Of a DNA stretch of 64,000 bases, positions 36,854-48,867 are shown piece by piece. Within the stretch, counting starts at the first letter, position 1. Each line of letters opens with the position of its first letter. The notes under the pieces are model-generated. The model searched no databases. It was not told the origin of the DNA and saw nothing but the letters and a program-made list of their open reading frames with translations. The stretch covers positions 186,847 to 250,846 of the forward strand of contig NZ_JAGYJH010000006.1 in assembly GCF_018402285.1 (NCBI RefSeq), given 5' to 3'. A program made the position numbers and the translations under genes. Source of the stretch: Hyphomonas sp. (GTDB lineage Bacteria > Pseudomonadota > Alphaproteobacteria > Caulobacterales > Hyphomonadaceae).

Positions 36854-38287
36854 TCAGGGGATCTTCTGCAGGATCCCCACCAGCGTGCGCGCCGGCGCTC
36901 CAAAGACGCTCGGCGTGAAATAGGCAGAGGCGGCCCGTTTCACCACTTCTGTGCGCGTGGGATAGGGCGAGATGAAATTGGTCAGCGCCGTCAGTTTGAG
37001 GCCGTTGGACATGGCGAGCCCCACCATCTGGATGATGTCGCCCGCGCCTTCGCCGACAATTGAGGCGCCCACCAGCTTGCCCTTGTGGAGGACAAGCTTG
37101 GCCTCGCCCAGCGTCTTGCGCTCGGCAATGGCGCGGTCATTGTCATGAAAGGGGAAGGCGGAGGTTTTCACTGCCTCGCCGAACTTCTCCCGCGCTTCGG
37201 CTTCGGTGAGGCCGACCTGCGCCACTTCCGGGGAGGTGTAGGTGACCGCCGGCAAGGGCAGGCTCGAGGCTTTCGAGCCCTGCTTGAAGAATGCCCGGCG
37301 CACGAATACCGAGGAGTGCCATCCGGCAAGGTGGGTGAACTGGCCTTGCCCGGCAATGTCGCCCAGCGCCCAGACGCGCGGATTGCTCTTTGAGCGGAGA
37401 TTATCACCCACCGTGATACCGGCGGGCGTGTAGTCCACCCTGCCTTTTTCGAGGTCCAGCCCCTCGGTCACGGCGCGGCGCCCGGCAGCGACGAGGATAT
37501 GACTGCCGGTGAGGGTCACTTCGCCGTCCGGGCCGCTTGCGGTAAGGGTGATCCGTCCGCCCTCGGCGGAAACACGCGACGCCTTGTGGCCTTCCAGCAG
37601 GGTCACACCTTCGGCGCGGATGGCGTCGACGGCGATCCTGGCATGGGCCGCATCAGCCCGCGGCAGGGCGTGGCCCATCTCCACCACGGTGACCTTTGAG
37701 CCAAGACGGCAGAAGGCCTGCGCCAGCTCCATCCCGATCGGCCCGCCACCAAGGATGATCAGTTCACGGGGAAACTCCGGCGCTGAAAAGATCGTCTCAT
37801 TGGTCAGATAAGGCGCCTCGCTCAGGCCGGGCACGGGCGGGATCACCGCCCGGCTGCCGGTGGAGACGATGATGCGCCGCGCCTTCACGCGCACGCTGTC
37901 AGAGATCAGCGTGTTCCTGTCCTCAAACCGGGCCGCCTCACGGATCACCGTGCAGCCGAGGCCCTCGAACCGCTCCTGGCTGTCGACCGGCGCGATCGTC
38001 TCGATCGCGCCGCGCACATGGGCTTTCACTTCGTCCCAGTTCACGACCGCCGCAGGCAGGGAAATGCCATAGCGGGCGGCCTCTTCGGGCGCATGCGCAA
38101 CCTTGGCCGCCGAGATCAGCGCCTTGGACGGCACGCAGCCAAAGTTGAGGCAATCGCCCCCCATCTCGTGCTTCTCGAACAGGACCACCTTGAGGCCCAG
38201 CATCGCCGCGCCCGCCGCTGCAGAAAGACCGGCAGAGCCAGCGCCGATGACCGCAAGGTCAGCCTTCAGGGTAGTGAGTTCAGACAT
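36854..38287 (-). CDS. FAD-dependent pyridine nucleotide-disulfide oxidoreductase
   Basis: 477 aa. FAD dinucleotide fold (AVIGAGSAGLSAAAGAAMLG), the redox-active disulfide GGDCLNFGCVPSKALI (about 43-58), NAD(P) fold (LIILGGGPIGMELAQAFCRL), second FAD motif VWALGDIAG, and a C-terminal dimerisation domain. Close to lipoamide dehydrogenase and mercuric reductase; no N-terminal metal-binding domain, and the true substrate is unknown. Its start overlaps the VTT gene by 8 nt; this pairing recurs in proteobacteria and suggests shared function. Confidence 0.9.
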   Translation of the reverse strand: MSELTTLKADLAVIGAGSAGLSAAAGAAMLGLKVVLFEKHEMGGDCLNFGCVPSKALISAAKVAHAPEEAARYGISLPAAVVNWDEVKAHVRGAIETIAPVDSQERFEGLGCTVIREAARFEDRNTLISDSVRVKARRIIVSTGSRAVIPPVPGLSEAPYLTNETIFSAPEFPRELIILGGGPIGMELAQAFCRLGSKVTVVEMGHALPRADAAHARIAVDAIRAEGVTLLEGHKASRVSAEGGRITLTASGPDGEVTLTGSHILVAAGRRAVTEGLDLEKGRVDYTPAGITVGDNLRSKSNPRVWALGDIAGQGQFTHLAGWHSSVFVRRAFFKQGSKASSLPLPAVTYTSPEVAQVGLTEAEAREKFGEAVKTSAFPFHDNDRAIAERKTLGEAKLVLHKGKLVGASIVGEGAGDIIQMVGLAMSNGLKLTALTNFISPYPTRTEVVKRAASAYFTPSVFGAPARTLVGILQKIP

Positions 38288-39029
38288 TGGCGGGGGCTTT
38301 CCTGGGGAAGAGTTTCTTATAGGCCGCCGGAATCAGCGCGACGATGCCGAGCGCCACGAAGGCGGGCAGGAAATTACTGGCGAGCGACCCGATGTCCGGC
38401 GTGCCGCCCTCCAGGAGGGTCCCTTTCACCGCCGCCCCGATCCAGGTGTAGGCAAGGGTGCCGGGAATGATGCCGAAGAAGGTCGTGATCGCATAGTCGC
38501 GGTATCTCGCGCCCAGGAGGGCGGGCGCAATGTTGACCGCCGCAAACGGAAAAAGCGGGATGAGGCGCAGGGCGAACATGTAGGAGAAGGGGCTCTCGGC
38601 AAAGCCCGACTGCATCTTGCCGAGGAACGGCCCGGCCACCTCGCGCAGCACGGCTCCGATGGAGGTCTTGGACGCAAAGAACAGGATCGAGGCGCCCAGG
38701 GTTGCCCCGATCACGGTCGCCGGCGTGCCCAGAACGAGACCAAAGAGGAAGCCGCCCCCGATGGTCAGCGCGCTGCCCGGGATCATGAAAGCCGTCGCCG
38801 CCGCATAGACGAGCACATAGGCGGCAAGCGCCAGCAGAAGGTTCTCCCGCACCATCGCGTCGAGCGCGACGGCATTGTCGGAAAGCGACTGGAGACTGAG
38901 ATATTCGTCCCAGCCTTGCGAGAGGGCAAGGCCGAGCCCGGCGAGGATGATGTAGATCGGCCAGAGGCGGACCCAGAGCGGTGCCGGCTTCTTGGCGCCG
39001 GTCTCGTCTGCGGGGGGAGTGTCTGTCAC
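38280..39029 (-). CDS. TVP38/TMEM64 (VTT/SNARE-associated) family membrane protein
   Basis: 249 aa, about six membrane segments. The DedA-type core reads FMIPGSALTIGGGFLFGLVL, GTPATVIGATLGASILFFAS, LRLIPLFPFAAVNIAPALLG and GIIPGTLAYTWIGAAV. Family members are inner-membrane proteins linked to lipid scrambling or envelope homeostasis. Translationally coupled to the oxidoreductase by an 8-nt overlap. Confidence 0.9.
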   Translation of the reverse strand: MTDTPPADETGAKKPAPLWVRLWPIYIILAGLGLALSQGWDEYLSLQSLSDNAVALDAMVRENLLLALAAYVLVYAAATAFMIPGSALTIGGGFLFGLVLGTPATVIGATLGASILFFASKTSIGAVLREVAGPFLGKMQSGFAESPFSYMFALRLIPLFPFAAVNIAPALLGARYRDYAITTFFGIIPGTLAYTWIGAAVKGTLLEGGTPDIGSLASNFLPAFVALGIVALIPAAYKKLFPRKAPANV

Positions 39030-39096
39030 GTCAGGGCTCTTTCGTTGGCGTTTCGGCGGGCGTCATCGGAGTTCTTTGCTCGCTTATGCACGCTTT

Positions 39097-39924
39097 TTAA
39101 CGGATTGAAGCATCATTGAGTGACCAGTCATAACTGTCCCTTACGATCTTCGGATTGGCCCGAATGTCATCTGCGAGACTTGGAGCGGCATATTTCTCAA
39201 GATGGGCAATCACGGCCTCTTTGGAGCCTCCGAAATCAGCCTCGAACCAGTCATAAATCGATGAAACAACAAGGCCCCTGGGGGTCACCGTCACGCCGCG
39301 CGGATGATTTACATAGTCCCGCGCCGCCTGGTCGAGATCGGCCGCCAGCGTGGCCGTTTCCCAGGCTTTCCGGGGCAGGTTCGGGCAGCTGTAGGAGGCG
39401 CAATTGATGGCATAATGGACTTCCGGCGTGCCCCAGACCTTGCGCAGGATCTTGTGCTCGATCCCGTCGAGACTGACCTCCTGACGCCCCGCGCGCAGCT
39501 TGATGCCCTTCCACGGCCCGCCGATCAGATGGCCGTCCTTTATGGACTTTACCGGATACTTTTCAAGGATATAGCGTACGGTTACGGCGTTGTAGATATT
39601 CGCCCAGGCGGCAAAGTTGGCGTCCGTACGAGCCGAGAGGTCGGCTTCGGCGAAACCTGCGATATAGGCGTCGAGCGCCGCCCGGTCGGCCTTGCTGGCG
39701 GCGAACGCGGCATAGTCCACCCGGGTGATCCCGTCGGGCGAGGCCTTCACGTATTTGGCCAGCAGCTTTGTCCATGCGGTGTGCTCGGCCTTGGCCATCG
39801 GGGCGTCCTTTGTTGCAGGCGGGCGTGTGTCCGCTGTCTGGGCCTGCGCCGCAAGAGGGGCCGCCGCCAGGCAAAGCGCCAGCAGGCTGAGACGGGCGAG
39901 GGCAATTGGCCGAGAGAAGGTCAT
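39097..39924 (-). CDS. Exported DUF547 protein
   Basis: 275 aa with a signal peptide (ARLSLLALCLAAAPLAAQAQ). DUF547 core: NFAAWANIYNAVTVRYILEK, VSLDGIEHKILRKVWGTPEV, HYAINCASYSCPNLPRKAW with the conserved Cys/Ser-rich segment. Periplasmic; function unknown. It stands alone on the minus strand. Confidence 0.87.
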   Translation of the reverse strand: MTFSRPIALARLSLLALCLAAAPLAAQAQTADTRPPATKDAPMAKAEHTAWTKLLAKYVKASPDGITRVDYAAFAASKADRAALDAYIAGFAEADLSARTDANFAAWANIYNAVTVRYILEKYPVKSIKDGHLIGGPWKGIKLRAGRQEVSLDGIEHKILRKVWGTPEVHYAINCASYSCPNLPRKAWETATLAADLDQAARDYVNHPRGVTVTPRGLVVSSIYDWFEADFGGSKEAVIAHLEKYAAPSLADDIRANPKIVRDSYDWSLNDASIR

Positions 39925-40048
39925 GGACGCAGCACCTTTGAAAACGGGATTGCCCGCCTCATAGCGCCCAGGCGCCGCAAAAGCGCCTCACGACCTTGAG
40001 ATGTCAGGTCAAACCCGCGTGATCTGACGCGAACGCAGCAGGCAAAGC

Positions 40049-41233
40049 TTACTTCGCGGCCCCGGCTGCGCCCGCGTCGAGCCCCATCCAGTCGCGGGGC
40101 GGCAGGCCATAGATCATGTCCATGACTTCCAGCTCGATGCCCACCGGGCGCCGGGAGTTGGAGTTCCAGAGCGCCACCACACCTGAATCAAGTTCGGGGT
40201 CGAACAGCATCAGCGACCGGTAGCCCTCAACGGCCCCGCGATGGCCGACCACCTTGTTGCCAGTCACATCATACTTGTAGGCGCGCCAGCCAAGGCCGTA
40301 GCGGGCGTCCTGCATCCGGCTCTCAAACTGGTTGCGCAGCCGCGACTGCTCGCGCGGAGTGTAGACGCGCGGGGTGTGCAGTTCGCTCAGCGTTTCCGGC
40401 GCCAGCACATTCGGCGCCAGCCCCATCTGGGCGCGCGCAAAGAGCGCCAGGTCATGGATCGAGCCATTCACCCCGCCCGCCGCAGGCACCTTGTAGTAGG
40501 GGTCCTTCACCGTCCGCAGGGACGGCAGGAGATCTCCGCGCCGGCGTTCGTATGGTTTTGCCCAGGAGGCCGAGCTTTCCAGTGCGGCCCGGCCGGTGCT
40601 CGCGGTGGTCATCTTCAGCGGCCGGAAAATTATGATTTCAGCTGCCGCGGCATAGGTCAGCCCGGTCGTTGCCTCGACGACCTCGGCCAGGGCATCGAAG
40701 GCCACATTCTGATAGGAATGGCATTCCCGGATCGGGCAGACGACCTTGAGGCTGCCGAGGCGCCGCCGGATATCGGCCGGGTCGCCGCCATCTTCCAGGA
40801 GGGTGTCATAGGCGTTCGACACGACGCCCACCTTGTGGGCCATGAGGTCTTCCAGCGTCGCAACCCGTTCGCCCCCGCCCGGCAGGCGCAGGCTGGTCTT
40901 GAAGGAAGCAATCGTGTCGGTCAGCGAGAACCGCCCCTCCATCGCGAGCTTGGTGACAAGGCTCGTCGCCACGCCCTTGGAGAGGGAGGCCCAGCGGAAA
41001 ACCGTATCCTTCGTAACCGGGCCTTCGCCCTCGGCCGTGATGCCATAGCCCCGCACGAAGGTGATCTCGCCATTCTCGATGACACCGACGGCGAGGCCGA
41101 CAATCTCATCTTCCCGGGAAAGTTGGCTCAGGCGCTGGTCGAGCCGGTCATAATCGACCGCCTGCGCGCTTGCGCCGCCTGTCACAAAGACCAGAAAGCC
41201 GAGCAGAAGCGCGTAAAAACGGACCATTCCCAT
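40049..41233 (-). CDS. Serine hydrolase of the beta-lactamase/class C fold
   Basis: 394 aa from the ATG at 41231-41233, giving a clean signal peptide ([20 protein letters not shown]); the frame upstream to 41656 covers rpmH and is spurious. SxxK motif in [11 protein letters not shown] (Ser-Leu-Ser-Lys), YxN in [12 protein letters not shown], and KTG-box-equivalent [16 protein letters not shown]. Periplasmic esterase, D-amino peptidase or peptidoglycan-directed activity cannot be distinguished; true beta-lactamase action is not implied. Confidence 0.88.
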   Translation of the reverse strand: MGMVRFYALLLGFLVFVTGGASAQAVDYDRLDQRLSQLSREDEIVGLAVGVIENGEITFVRGYGITAEGEGPVTKDTVFRWASLSKGVATSLVTKLAMEGRFSLTDTIASFKTSLRLPGGGERVATLEDLMAHKVGVVSNAYDTLLEDGGDPADIRRRLGSLKVVCPIRECHSYQNVAFDALAEVVEATTGLTYAAAAEIIIFRPLKMTTASTGRAALESSASWAKPYERRRGDLLPSLRTVKDPYYKVPAAGGVNGSIHDLALFARAQMGLAPNVLAPETLSELHTPRVYTPREQSRLRNQFESRMQDARYGLGWRAYKYDVTGNKVVGHRGAVEGYRSLMLFDPELDSGVVALWNSNSRRPVGIELEVMDMIYGLPPRDWMGLDAGAAGAAK

Positions 41234-41355
41234 CCCTCGGGCTGACAAGCATTCGGAGAGAATTAGGCGATGGGGGACACCAAAGTGTAAAGACCGAAGG
41301 CGCATGCCAACTGCATTTGGCGCGCAGAAGCGGCGCGGAATCACGTTCGCCCCGC

Positions 41356-41384
41356 TTGACCTGCCTCCGCCCGCCCTGTATTGG
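41356..41384 (+). promoter_or_regulatory. Predicted promoter for rpmH-rnpA-yidC
   Basis: TTGACC and TATTGG spaced by 17 bp, about 38 bp before the rpmH ATG. The -35 is near-consensus; the -10 is weaker, as usual in alphaproteobacteria. Confidence 0.5.
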
Positions 41385-41421
41385 CCGCGGTTTCCAGAAT
41401 TCAAGCCGTCAGGGCCGTCCG

Positions 41422-41556
41422 ATGAAACGCACATTCCAGCCGAGCAACCTCCGCCGCGCCCGCACCCATGGCTTTCGCGAGCGCATGTCGACGAAGAACG
41501 GCCGCAAGGTCCTGGCGCGCCGCCGCGCGAAGGGCCGCAAGACCCTGACGGCCTGA
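41422..41556 (+). CDS. rpmH: 50S ribosomal protein L34
   Basis: 44 aa, complete and typical: [20 protein letters not shown] through GRKTLTA. Binds 23S rRNA. First gene of the conserved rpmH-rnpA-yidC-engB order. Confidence 0.97.
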   Translation: MKRTFQPSNLRRARTHGFRERMSTKNGRKVLARRRAKGRKTLTA

Positions 41557-41594
41557 CGGATTTTCCCTGCGCCGGCAGGTCCGGCGCCTTGGTA

Positions 41595-41960
41595 ATGCCG
41601 CCCGATCTCATCCCCATGCCAGAAGTGCGCCGGCTCCGCCGCCGCCCCGAATTCACCTATGTTCGTGACGGGATCACCGAGCGACGCAAGACGCTTGTGG
41701 TTCAGGCCCGCGCCCGCCGGGGAGACGAACCGGGCGGGCATGTCGGGGAGGGGTTCACCGCCACCAAGAAGGTTGGCGGCGCGGTCGACAGAAACCGCGC
41801 CAAGCGCCGCCTGCGCGAGGCAGCACGGCGGCTTCTCGCCCAGCATGGCCAGCCAGGATGGGACTATGTGTTCATCGCCCGGGAAGCGACACTTGATACC
41901 GGCTGGGCACGTTTGCTTGACGATATGGAAAGCGCGCTGATAAGCCTCGCGCGCACTTGA
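41595..41960 (+). CDS. rnpA: Ribonuclease P protein component
   Basis: 121 aa from the ATG at 41595; an alternative ATG at 41616 (MPEVRRLRRRPEF) gives 114 aa and may be the real one, as neither has a clear ribosome-binding site. The RNA-binding signature ATKKVGGAVDRNRAKRRLRE is present after residue 60. It assists the RNA subunit in tRNA 5' maturation. Confidence 0.9.
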   Translation: MPPDLIPMPEVRRLRRRPEFTYVRDGITERRKTLVVQARARRGDEPGGHVGEGFTATKKVGGAVDRNRAKRRLREAARRLLAQHGQPGWDYVFIAREATLDTGWARLLDDMESALISLART

Positions 41961-42015
41961 CCCTAAAGCCCCGCGCCTGCCGACCGGCACGCTCTCAGCC
42001 CCGCGGACACCTGAC

Positions 42016-43836
42016 ATGGAACCACAAGAACAGCGCAACTTCCTGATCGCCATGGCGGCGATGATCGCGTTCGTTTTCCTGTACCAGTTTTTTGTGATGG
42101 AGCCCGCCCAGAAGCGCTACGAAGCGCAAGAGGCTGCCCGGGCCGCAGCCGAGCAGGTTGCCGGCACCGATACGGGCGCTGCCGCCGTGCTGGGTCCCAA
42201 ACCGCTTGAGGAGGCCCTCGCCGAAGACGGCCGGGTGAAGATTGACGCCAATTCGGTGGACGGCACGATCCGTCTGGCCGGCGCGCGCATCGATGATCTT
42301 AGCTTCAAGCAGCACTACACGACCGTCGAGCGTGTCACGGAAATCCGCCTCCTGCGCCCCGAGGCGACCGAAGGGGGCTATTTCGGGACCTATTACTGGG
42401 CCGATGGCAGCACGCTGCTGGCCGGGCGCAATTCTGCCTGGACACAGGTCGCCGGTGACACTCTGACGACCGCCACCCCGGTCACCCTGCGACTTGAAGC
42501 AGAGGGCATGACCATCGACCGGGAGATCTCGGTCGACGAAAATTACATGTTCACCTTCCGCGACACGCTGACCAACACATCGGCGGCCGCGCGCAATGTC
42601 CGCGCCATCGGTTCGATCGAGCGCCACGGCGACTGGAAGCGATTCCTCGAGATCACCGATCCGGCCTCTGCCACCAGCGGCGGCCCGGCGCATCTCGGGC
42701 TGATGGGGGTGGTCGACAGCGAACTGCGCCTCCAGAAGTACAAGCCACTCCTGCAGTCCAAGAAGATCAGCGGCGAAGCCCAGGACGGGACCTTCTTCTC
42801 CGATGAAGGCGGCTGGTGGGGCCTCACCGATATGTACTGGATGGGCGCCCTCGTGCCCGAGCAGACCCGCGCCTTCACCGCCAGCGTCAACCGCGCGAGC
42901 CTTGCGCGCAACGGCCCGCTCGAAGTGCGCACTGAAGGCGCCGCCGTCGAGATCGCGCCCGGCGCGAGCATCACGGCGGAGAACCGCTTCTTTGCGGGCG
43001 CCAAGGAGTTTGAAGTGCTTCAGGGCTATGAGAAGTCCGGCCTGCCGCGCTTTGTCGATGCCATCGACTGGGGCTGGGCCTACTTCCTCACCAAGCCGTT
43101 CTTCTACGTGCTGCATTGGCTGAACGGCTATCTCGGCTCGTTCGGCTGGTCGATCCTGGCGTTCACCGTCCTTGTGAAACTCCCGCTCGTGCCGCTCTAT
43201 AATGCGAGCTTCAAATCCATGGCGAAGCTGAAAAAGCTCCAAGAGCCGATGAAGCAGCTCAATGAGCGTTTTGCAGCCGATCCCCAGCGCAAGCAGCAGG
43301 AGCTGATGAAGCTCTACAAGGAGGAGGGGGCCAACCCGATCGGCGGGTGTCTGCCCATCCTGGCGACAATCCCGATCTTCTACGCGCTCTACAAGGTGCT
43401 CTATATTTCGCTGGAAATGCGCCATGCGCCCTTTGCCTACGTGAAGGACCTTTCAGCGCCGGACCCGACCGCCATCGGCAACCTTTTCGGCCTCATCCCG
43501 TTCTGGTCGGGCGCCGACGTGAAGAGCATACCGATCATCGGCATCATCATCGGCATCGGTATCCTGCCGATCCTCTACGGCGCGACAATGGCGGCCCTTC
43601 AGTCGCTTTCCCCGCCGCCGCCCGACAAGATGCAGGCCCGCATCATCATGGCGATGCCCATCGTCTTCATGTTCGTCTTCGGCGGCTTTGCCGCAGGCCT
43701 CGTTATGTACTGGGTCTGGTCGAACGTGCTCACCTTCATCCAGCAATACATCATCATGCGGATGAACGGGGTTGAGACCGAGCTTGGTAAATTCGTTGCC
43801 ACGCGCCTCGGGCTCAAGAAGGCGCAGGCGGAATAG
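42016..43836 (+). CDS. yidC: Membrane protein insertase YidC
   Basis: 606 aa. N-terminal membrane anchor (FLIAMAAMIAFVFLYQFFVM), a long periplasmic beta domain (about 60-350), then the five-helix core beginning WGWAYFLTKPFFYVLHWLNG and including FKSMAKLKKLQEPMKQLNER (coiled-coil C1 loop) and GCLPILATIPIFYALYKVLY. It inserts proteins into the inner membrane with or without Sec. A predicted basic end (RLGLKKAQAE) follows. Confidence 0.97.
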   Translation: MEPQEQRNFLIAMAAMIAFVFLYQFFVMEPAQKRYEAQEAARAAAEQVAGTDTGAAAVLGPKPLEEALAEDGRVKIDANSVDGTIRLAGARIDDLSFKQHYTTVERVTEIRLLRPEATEGGYFGTYYWADGSTLLAGRNSAWTQVAGDTLTTATPVTLRLEAEGMTIDREISVDENYMFTFRDTLTNTSAAARNVRAIGSIERHGDWKRFLEITDPASATSGGPAHLGLMGVVDSELRLQKYKPLLQSKKISGEAQDGTFFSDEGGWWGLTDMYWMGALVPEQTRAFTASVNRASLARNGPLEVRTEGAAVEIAPGASITAENRFFAGAKEFEVLQGYEKSGLPRFVDAIDWGWAYFLTKPFFYVLHWLNGYLGSFGWSILAFTVLVKLPLVPLYNASFKSMAKLKKLQEPMKQLNERFAADPQRKQQELMKLYKEEGANPIGGCLPILATIPIFYALYKVLYISLEMRHAPFAYVKDLSAPDPTAIGNLFGLIPFWSGADVKSIPIIGIIIGIGILPILYGATMAALQSLSPPPPDKMQARIIMAMPIVFMFVFGGFAAGLVMYWVWSNVLTFIQQYIIMRMNGVETELGKFVATRLGLKKAQAE

Positions 43837-43839
43837 ACC

Positions 43840-44502
43840 TTGGACGCGGCCGCAGCCCCGGAATTCACCGAAGAAGCCATGGAGGCCGGCCGCCTGCTGT
43901 TTGCCGGCAAGGCGGAATTTGTGATGGGCGTTGTAAGCCTTTCGGGCCTGCCGCCGGCTGACCGCTCTGAAGTCTGCTTTGCCGGCCGCTCGAATGTCGG
44001 CAAGTCCAGCCTGATAAACGCCCTCACAGGCCGCTCCAAGCTCGCCCGTTCGTCAGCCGAGCCGGGGCGGACGCGTGAGCTCAACTATTTCGAGATCGGC
44101 GACGAAGGAAGACTGTTCCTCGTCGACCTTCCTGGCTTTGGCTATGCCAAGGTTTCCAAGACCCAGACCGCCGCCTGGACCAAGCTGATCAAGTCCTACC
44201 TGCGTGGACGGCCCAGCCTGCGCCGGGTGTTCTTGCTGGTGGATGCGCGGCGCGGCGGCCTGATGGACACCGACGAAGAGGTCATGAACTTGATGGACGG
44301 GGCCGCCGTTACCTATCAGGTCATCCTCACCAAGGTCGACAAGCTGCCCAAGGGCGAGGTCGAGAAGACCGTCACCAAGATTGCCGAAAAGCTGAAAAAA
44401 CGCGGCGCGGCCCATCCGGTGGTGCGCATGACTTCGGCAGAGAAGGGGTTTGGCATCCCCGAACTCCGGGCTGAGATTGCAGCCCTCGCCGCGCTCGGCT
44501 AG
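43840..44502 (+). CDS. engB: Ribosome biogenesis GTP-binding protein YsxC/EngB
   Basis: 220 aa from a TTG at 43840; an ATG at 43885 is a possible alternative. GTPase motifs: G1 GRSNVGKSSLINAL, G3 LVDLPGFGYAKV, G4 LTKVDKL and G5 MTSAEKGFG. It acts in late large-subunit assembly. Starts 3 bp after yidC, in the same operon. Confidence 0.94.
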   Translation: MDAAAAPEFTEEAMEAGRLLFAGKAEFVMGVVSLSGLPPADRSEVCFAGRSNVGKSSLINALTGRSKLARSSAEPGRTRELNYFEIGDEGRLFLVDLPGFGYAKVSKTQTAAWTKLIKSYLRGRPSLRRVFLLVDARRGGLMDTDEEVMNLMDGAAVTYQVILTKVDKLPKGEVEKTVTKIAEKLKKRGAAHPVVRMTSAEKGFGIPELRAEIAALAALG

Positions 44503-44538
44503 CGATTCGAGCCAGGCTTTTCTGGCAAGGCGTCTCGC

Positions 44539-45000
44539 ATGACCATCGACATCCGCCCAGACGATCTTTCCGGCCCGGAGATGGCCGAGCTGATCGCCAT
44601 TCACGCACAGACCATGCTGGCGGCCTCGCCGCCGGAAAGCTGCCACTTCCTGCCTATCGAGGGCCTGCGCCAGCCTTCTGTCAGTGTCTGGTCGATGTGG
44701 GAGTACGGCGCCCTCATCGGCTGCGGCGCGCTGAAGGAACTCGGGGATAGCGCCGGCGAGATCAAGTCAATGCACACCCGCGCGCACCTGCGGGGCAGGG
44801 GGCTCGGCCGATTGATGCTGGAACACATCCTCGCGGTTGCCCGGGCGCGCGGCTATACGGATCTGTGGCTGGAAACCGGCTCTATGGATGCCTTCATCCC
44901 GGCCCGCAAACTCTATGCGACCTACCGATTCCGGGAGTGCGGCCCGTTCGGCGATTATGCTGAAGATCCCAGCAGCGTCTTCATGCATTTGCAAATATGA
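44539..45000 (+). CDS. GNAT family N-acetyltransferase
   Basis: 153 aa. Acetyl-CoA loop HLRGRGLGRLMLEHILAVAR (about 77-96) and the tail LYATYRFRECGPFGDYAEDP, with LWLETGSMDAFIPARKLYAT, resemble YafP/PanZ-type small GNATs. Substrate unknown. 37 bp after engB, same strand, but its cotranscription is uncertain. Confidence 0.88.
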   Translation: MTIDIRPDDLSGPEMAELIAIHAQTMLAASPPESCHFLPIEGLRQPSVSVWSMWEYGALIGCGALKELGDSAGEIKSMHTRAHLRGRGLGRLMLEHILAVARARGYTDLWLETGSMDAFIPARKLYATYRFRECGPFGDYAEDPSSVFMHLQI

Positions 45001-47250
<2,250 letters not shown>

Positions 47251-47254
<4 letters not shown>

Positions 47255-47994
47255 AGCGGCCGGACGGGGGCAAGGGCGAGGGCTTCGGCCATGTCGAAGA
47301 CTGGGTGTTTGATCTCGACAACACTCTTTACCCCGCTGAATGCGATCTGTTCGCCGAGATCGACACGCGGATGACCGACTTTGTTTCCCGTTTCCTGCAG
47401 ATGGAGCGGACCGATGCCCGCGTGCTGCAGAAATCCTATTACGCAAAGTACGGCACCACGCTCTCAGGCCTGATGCAGGTCCACAAGCTCGATCCGGCAG
47501 AGTTCCTCCACTATGTCCACGAGATCGACCTTTCTCCGCTGCCCGACCTGCCGGACCTGCGAACCGCCATTGCATCGCTGCCGGGCCGCAAATTCATCTA
47601 TACCAATGGCTCACGTCGCCATGCCGAGCGGGTAACCGAAAAGATGGGCCTCGCCCACCTCTTCCATGACAGTTTCGGCATCGTAGAGGCCGCCTTCCGG
47701 CCCAAGCCCCATCTTGATGCCTACCAGGCCTTCTGCCAGCTCCACCGGGTCAAACCGGAGGGCGCGATCTTTTTCGAGGATCTTGCCCGCAACCTGAAGC
47801 CCGCTAAGTCCCTCGGCTTCACCACAGTGCTTGTCCACTCGGAGAAAGACTGGAGCCACGAACCCATCGAAGCCCGTCCTGCCGGGGCAGGGGACGCTTT
47901 CGGGGATGACGGCTCAGGGCACATCGATTATGTCACCGGCGACCTCGCCGGTTTCCTGAACACGGCGGTATCGAGCCTGCCCGTGAAGAAATAA
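47251..47994 (+). CDS. Pyrimidine 5'-nucleotidase, HAD superfamily
   Basis: 247 aa. HAD motif [18 protein letters not shown] (nucleophile Asp in D-L-D), motif [17 protein letters not shown], motif III region [12 protein letters not shown] and motif [20 protein letters not shown]. Matches the fungal SDT1/phosphate-metabolism type found in alphaproteobacteria. Starts in the last 4 nt of the DUF1036 gene (ATGA). Confidence 0.88.
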
Positions 47995-48010
47995 GCTGAA
48001 GAGAGATGCC

Positions 48011-48838
48011 ATGACCGATGCCCTTGCCCGTGTAATCGATGCTGCCTGGGAGGGCCGTGACCTCCTTTCCACCTCGACCACTGGCGAAGTGCGCGACGCG
48101 GTCGATGCCGCCATCAGCCTGCTCGACAGCGGCGAAGCCCGCGTCGCCACCAAAGAGGCAGACGGCAGCTGGACCGTGCATCAATGGTTGAAGAAGGCCG
48201 TGCTGCTGTCCTTCCGCCTCAACGCCAACGGCGTCATCAATGGCGTGCCCGGCGGCGGGACGTGGTGGGACAAGGTGCCCTCCAAGTTTGAAGGCTGGGG
48301 CGCAAAGGAATTCCAGGAAGCCGGCTTCCGCGCCGTGCCGCCCTCTGCCGTGCGCCGGGGCGCCTATGTGGCGAAAAACGCCGTGCTGATGCCGTCCTAT
48401 GTGAACATCGGCGCCTATGTCGGCGAAGGCACGATGATCGATACCTGGGCTTCGGTCGGCTCCTGCGCCCAGGTTGGCGCCAACTGCCACATTTCTGCCG
48501 GCACCGGCATTGGCGGCGTGCTTGAGCCCCTCCAGGCCAACCCCACCATCATCGAGGACAACTGCTTCATCGGCGCGCGCTCTGAAGTCGTCGAAGGCGT
48601 TGTTGTCGGCGAAGGCTCGGTCCTCGCTATGGGCGTGTTCATCACCCAGTCGACCAAGATCGTCCATCGCAGCACCGGCGAGATCATCTATGGCAAGGTC
48701 CCGCCATTCTCCGTCGTCGTGCCCGGCACGTTGCCCGATCCCAAAGGCGGCCCCTCGCTCGCCTGCGCTGTGATCGTGAAGACGGTGGACGCGCAGACCC
48801 GCTCGAAAACCGCTGTCAACGAGCTGCTGCGGGATTGA
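48011..48838 (+). CDS. dapD: Tetrahydrodipicolinate N-succinyltransferase
   Basis: 275 aa, typical. N-terminal helical domain, then left-handed beta-helix hexapeptides from about 105 ([60 protein letters not shown]). It makes N-succinyl-2-amino-6-oxopimelate in the lysine/diaminopimelate pathway. dapB lies 14 kb away in the same window. Confidence 0.96.
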   Translation: MTDALARVIDAAWEGRDLLSTSTTGEVRDAVDAAISLLDSGEARVATKEADGSWTVHQWLKKAVLLSFRLNANGVINGVPGGGTWWDKVPSKFEGWGAKEFQEAGFRAVPPSAVRRGAYVAKNAVLMPSYVNIGAYVGEGTMIDTWASVGSCAQVGANCHISAGTGIGGVLEPLQANPTIIEDNCFIGARSEVVEGVVVGEGSVLAMGVFITQSTKIVHRSTGEIIYGKVPPFSVVVPGTLPDPKGGPSLACAVIVKTVDAQTRSKTAVNELLRD

Positions 48839-48867
48839 CCCTGCCGCTCTCTGACCCTGCCGCTCTC
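48836..48867 (+). repeat. 16-bp tandem duplication at the dapD end
   Basis: TGACCCTGCCGCTCTC occurs twice in tandem beginning with the dapD stop codon, followed by a third truncated TAACCCTGG. It sits exactly at the border with the HWE-kinase remnant, suggesting a rearrangement scar. Confidence 0.75.

Noticed and set aside
40049-41656. 535-aa version of the beta-lactamase-fold protein
   Set aside because: The extra N-terminus is antisense to rpmH; the signal peptide starts at 41233.
48011-48838. CRISPR-like repeat near dapD end
   Set aside because: Only two 16-bp tandem copies, no spacers or cas genes.
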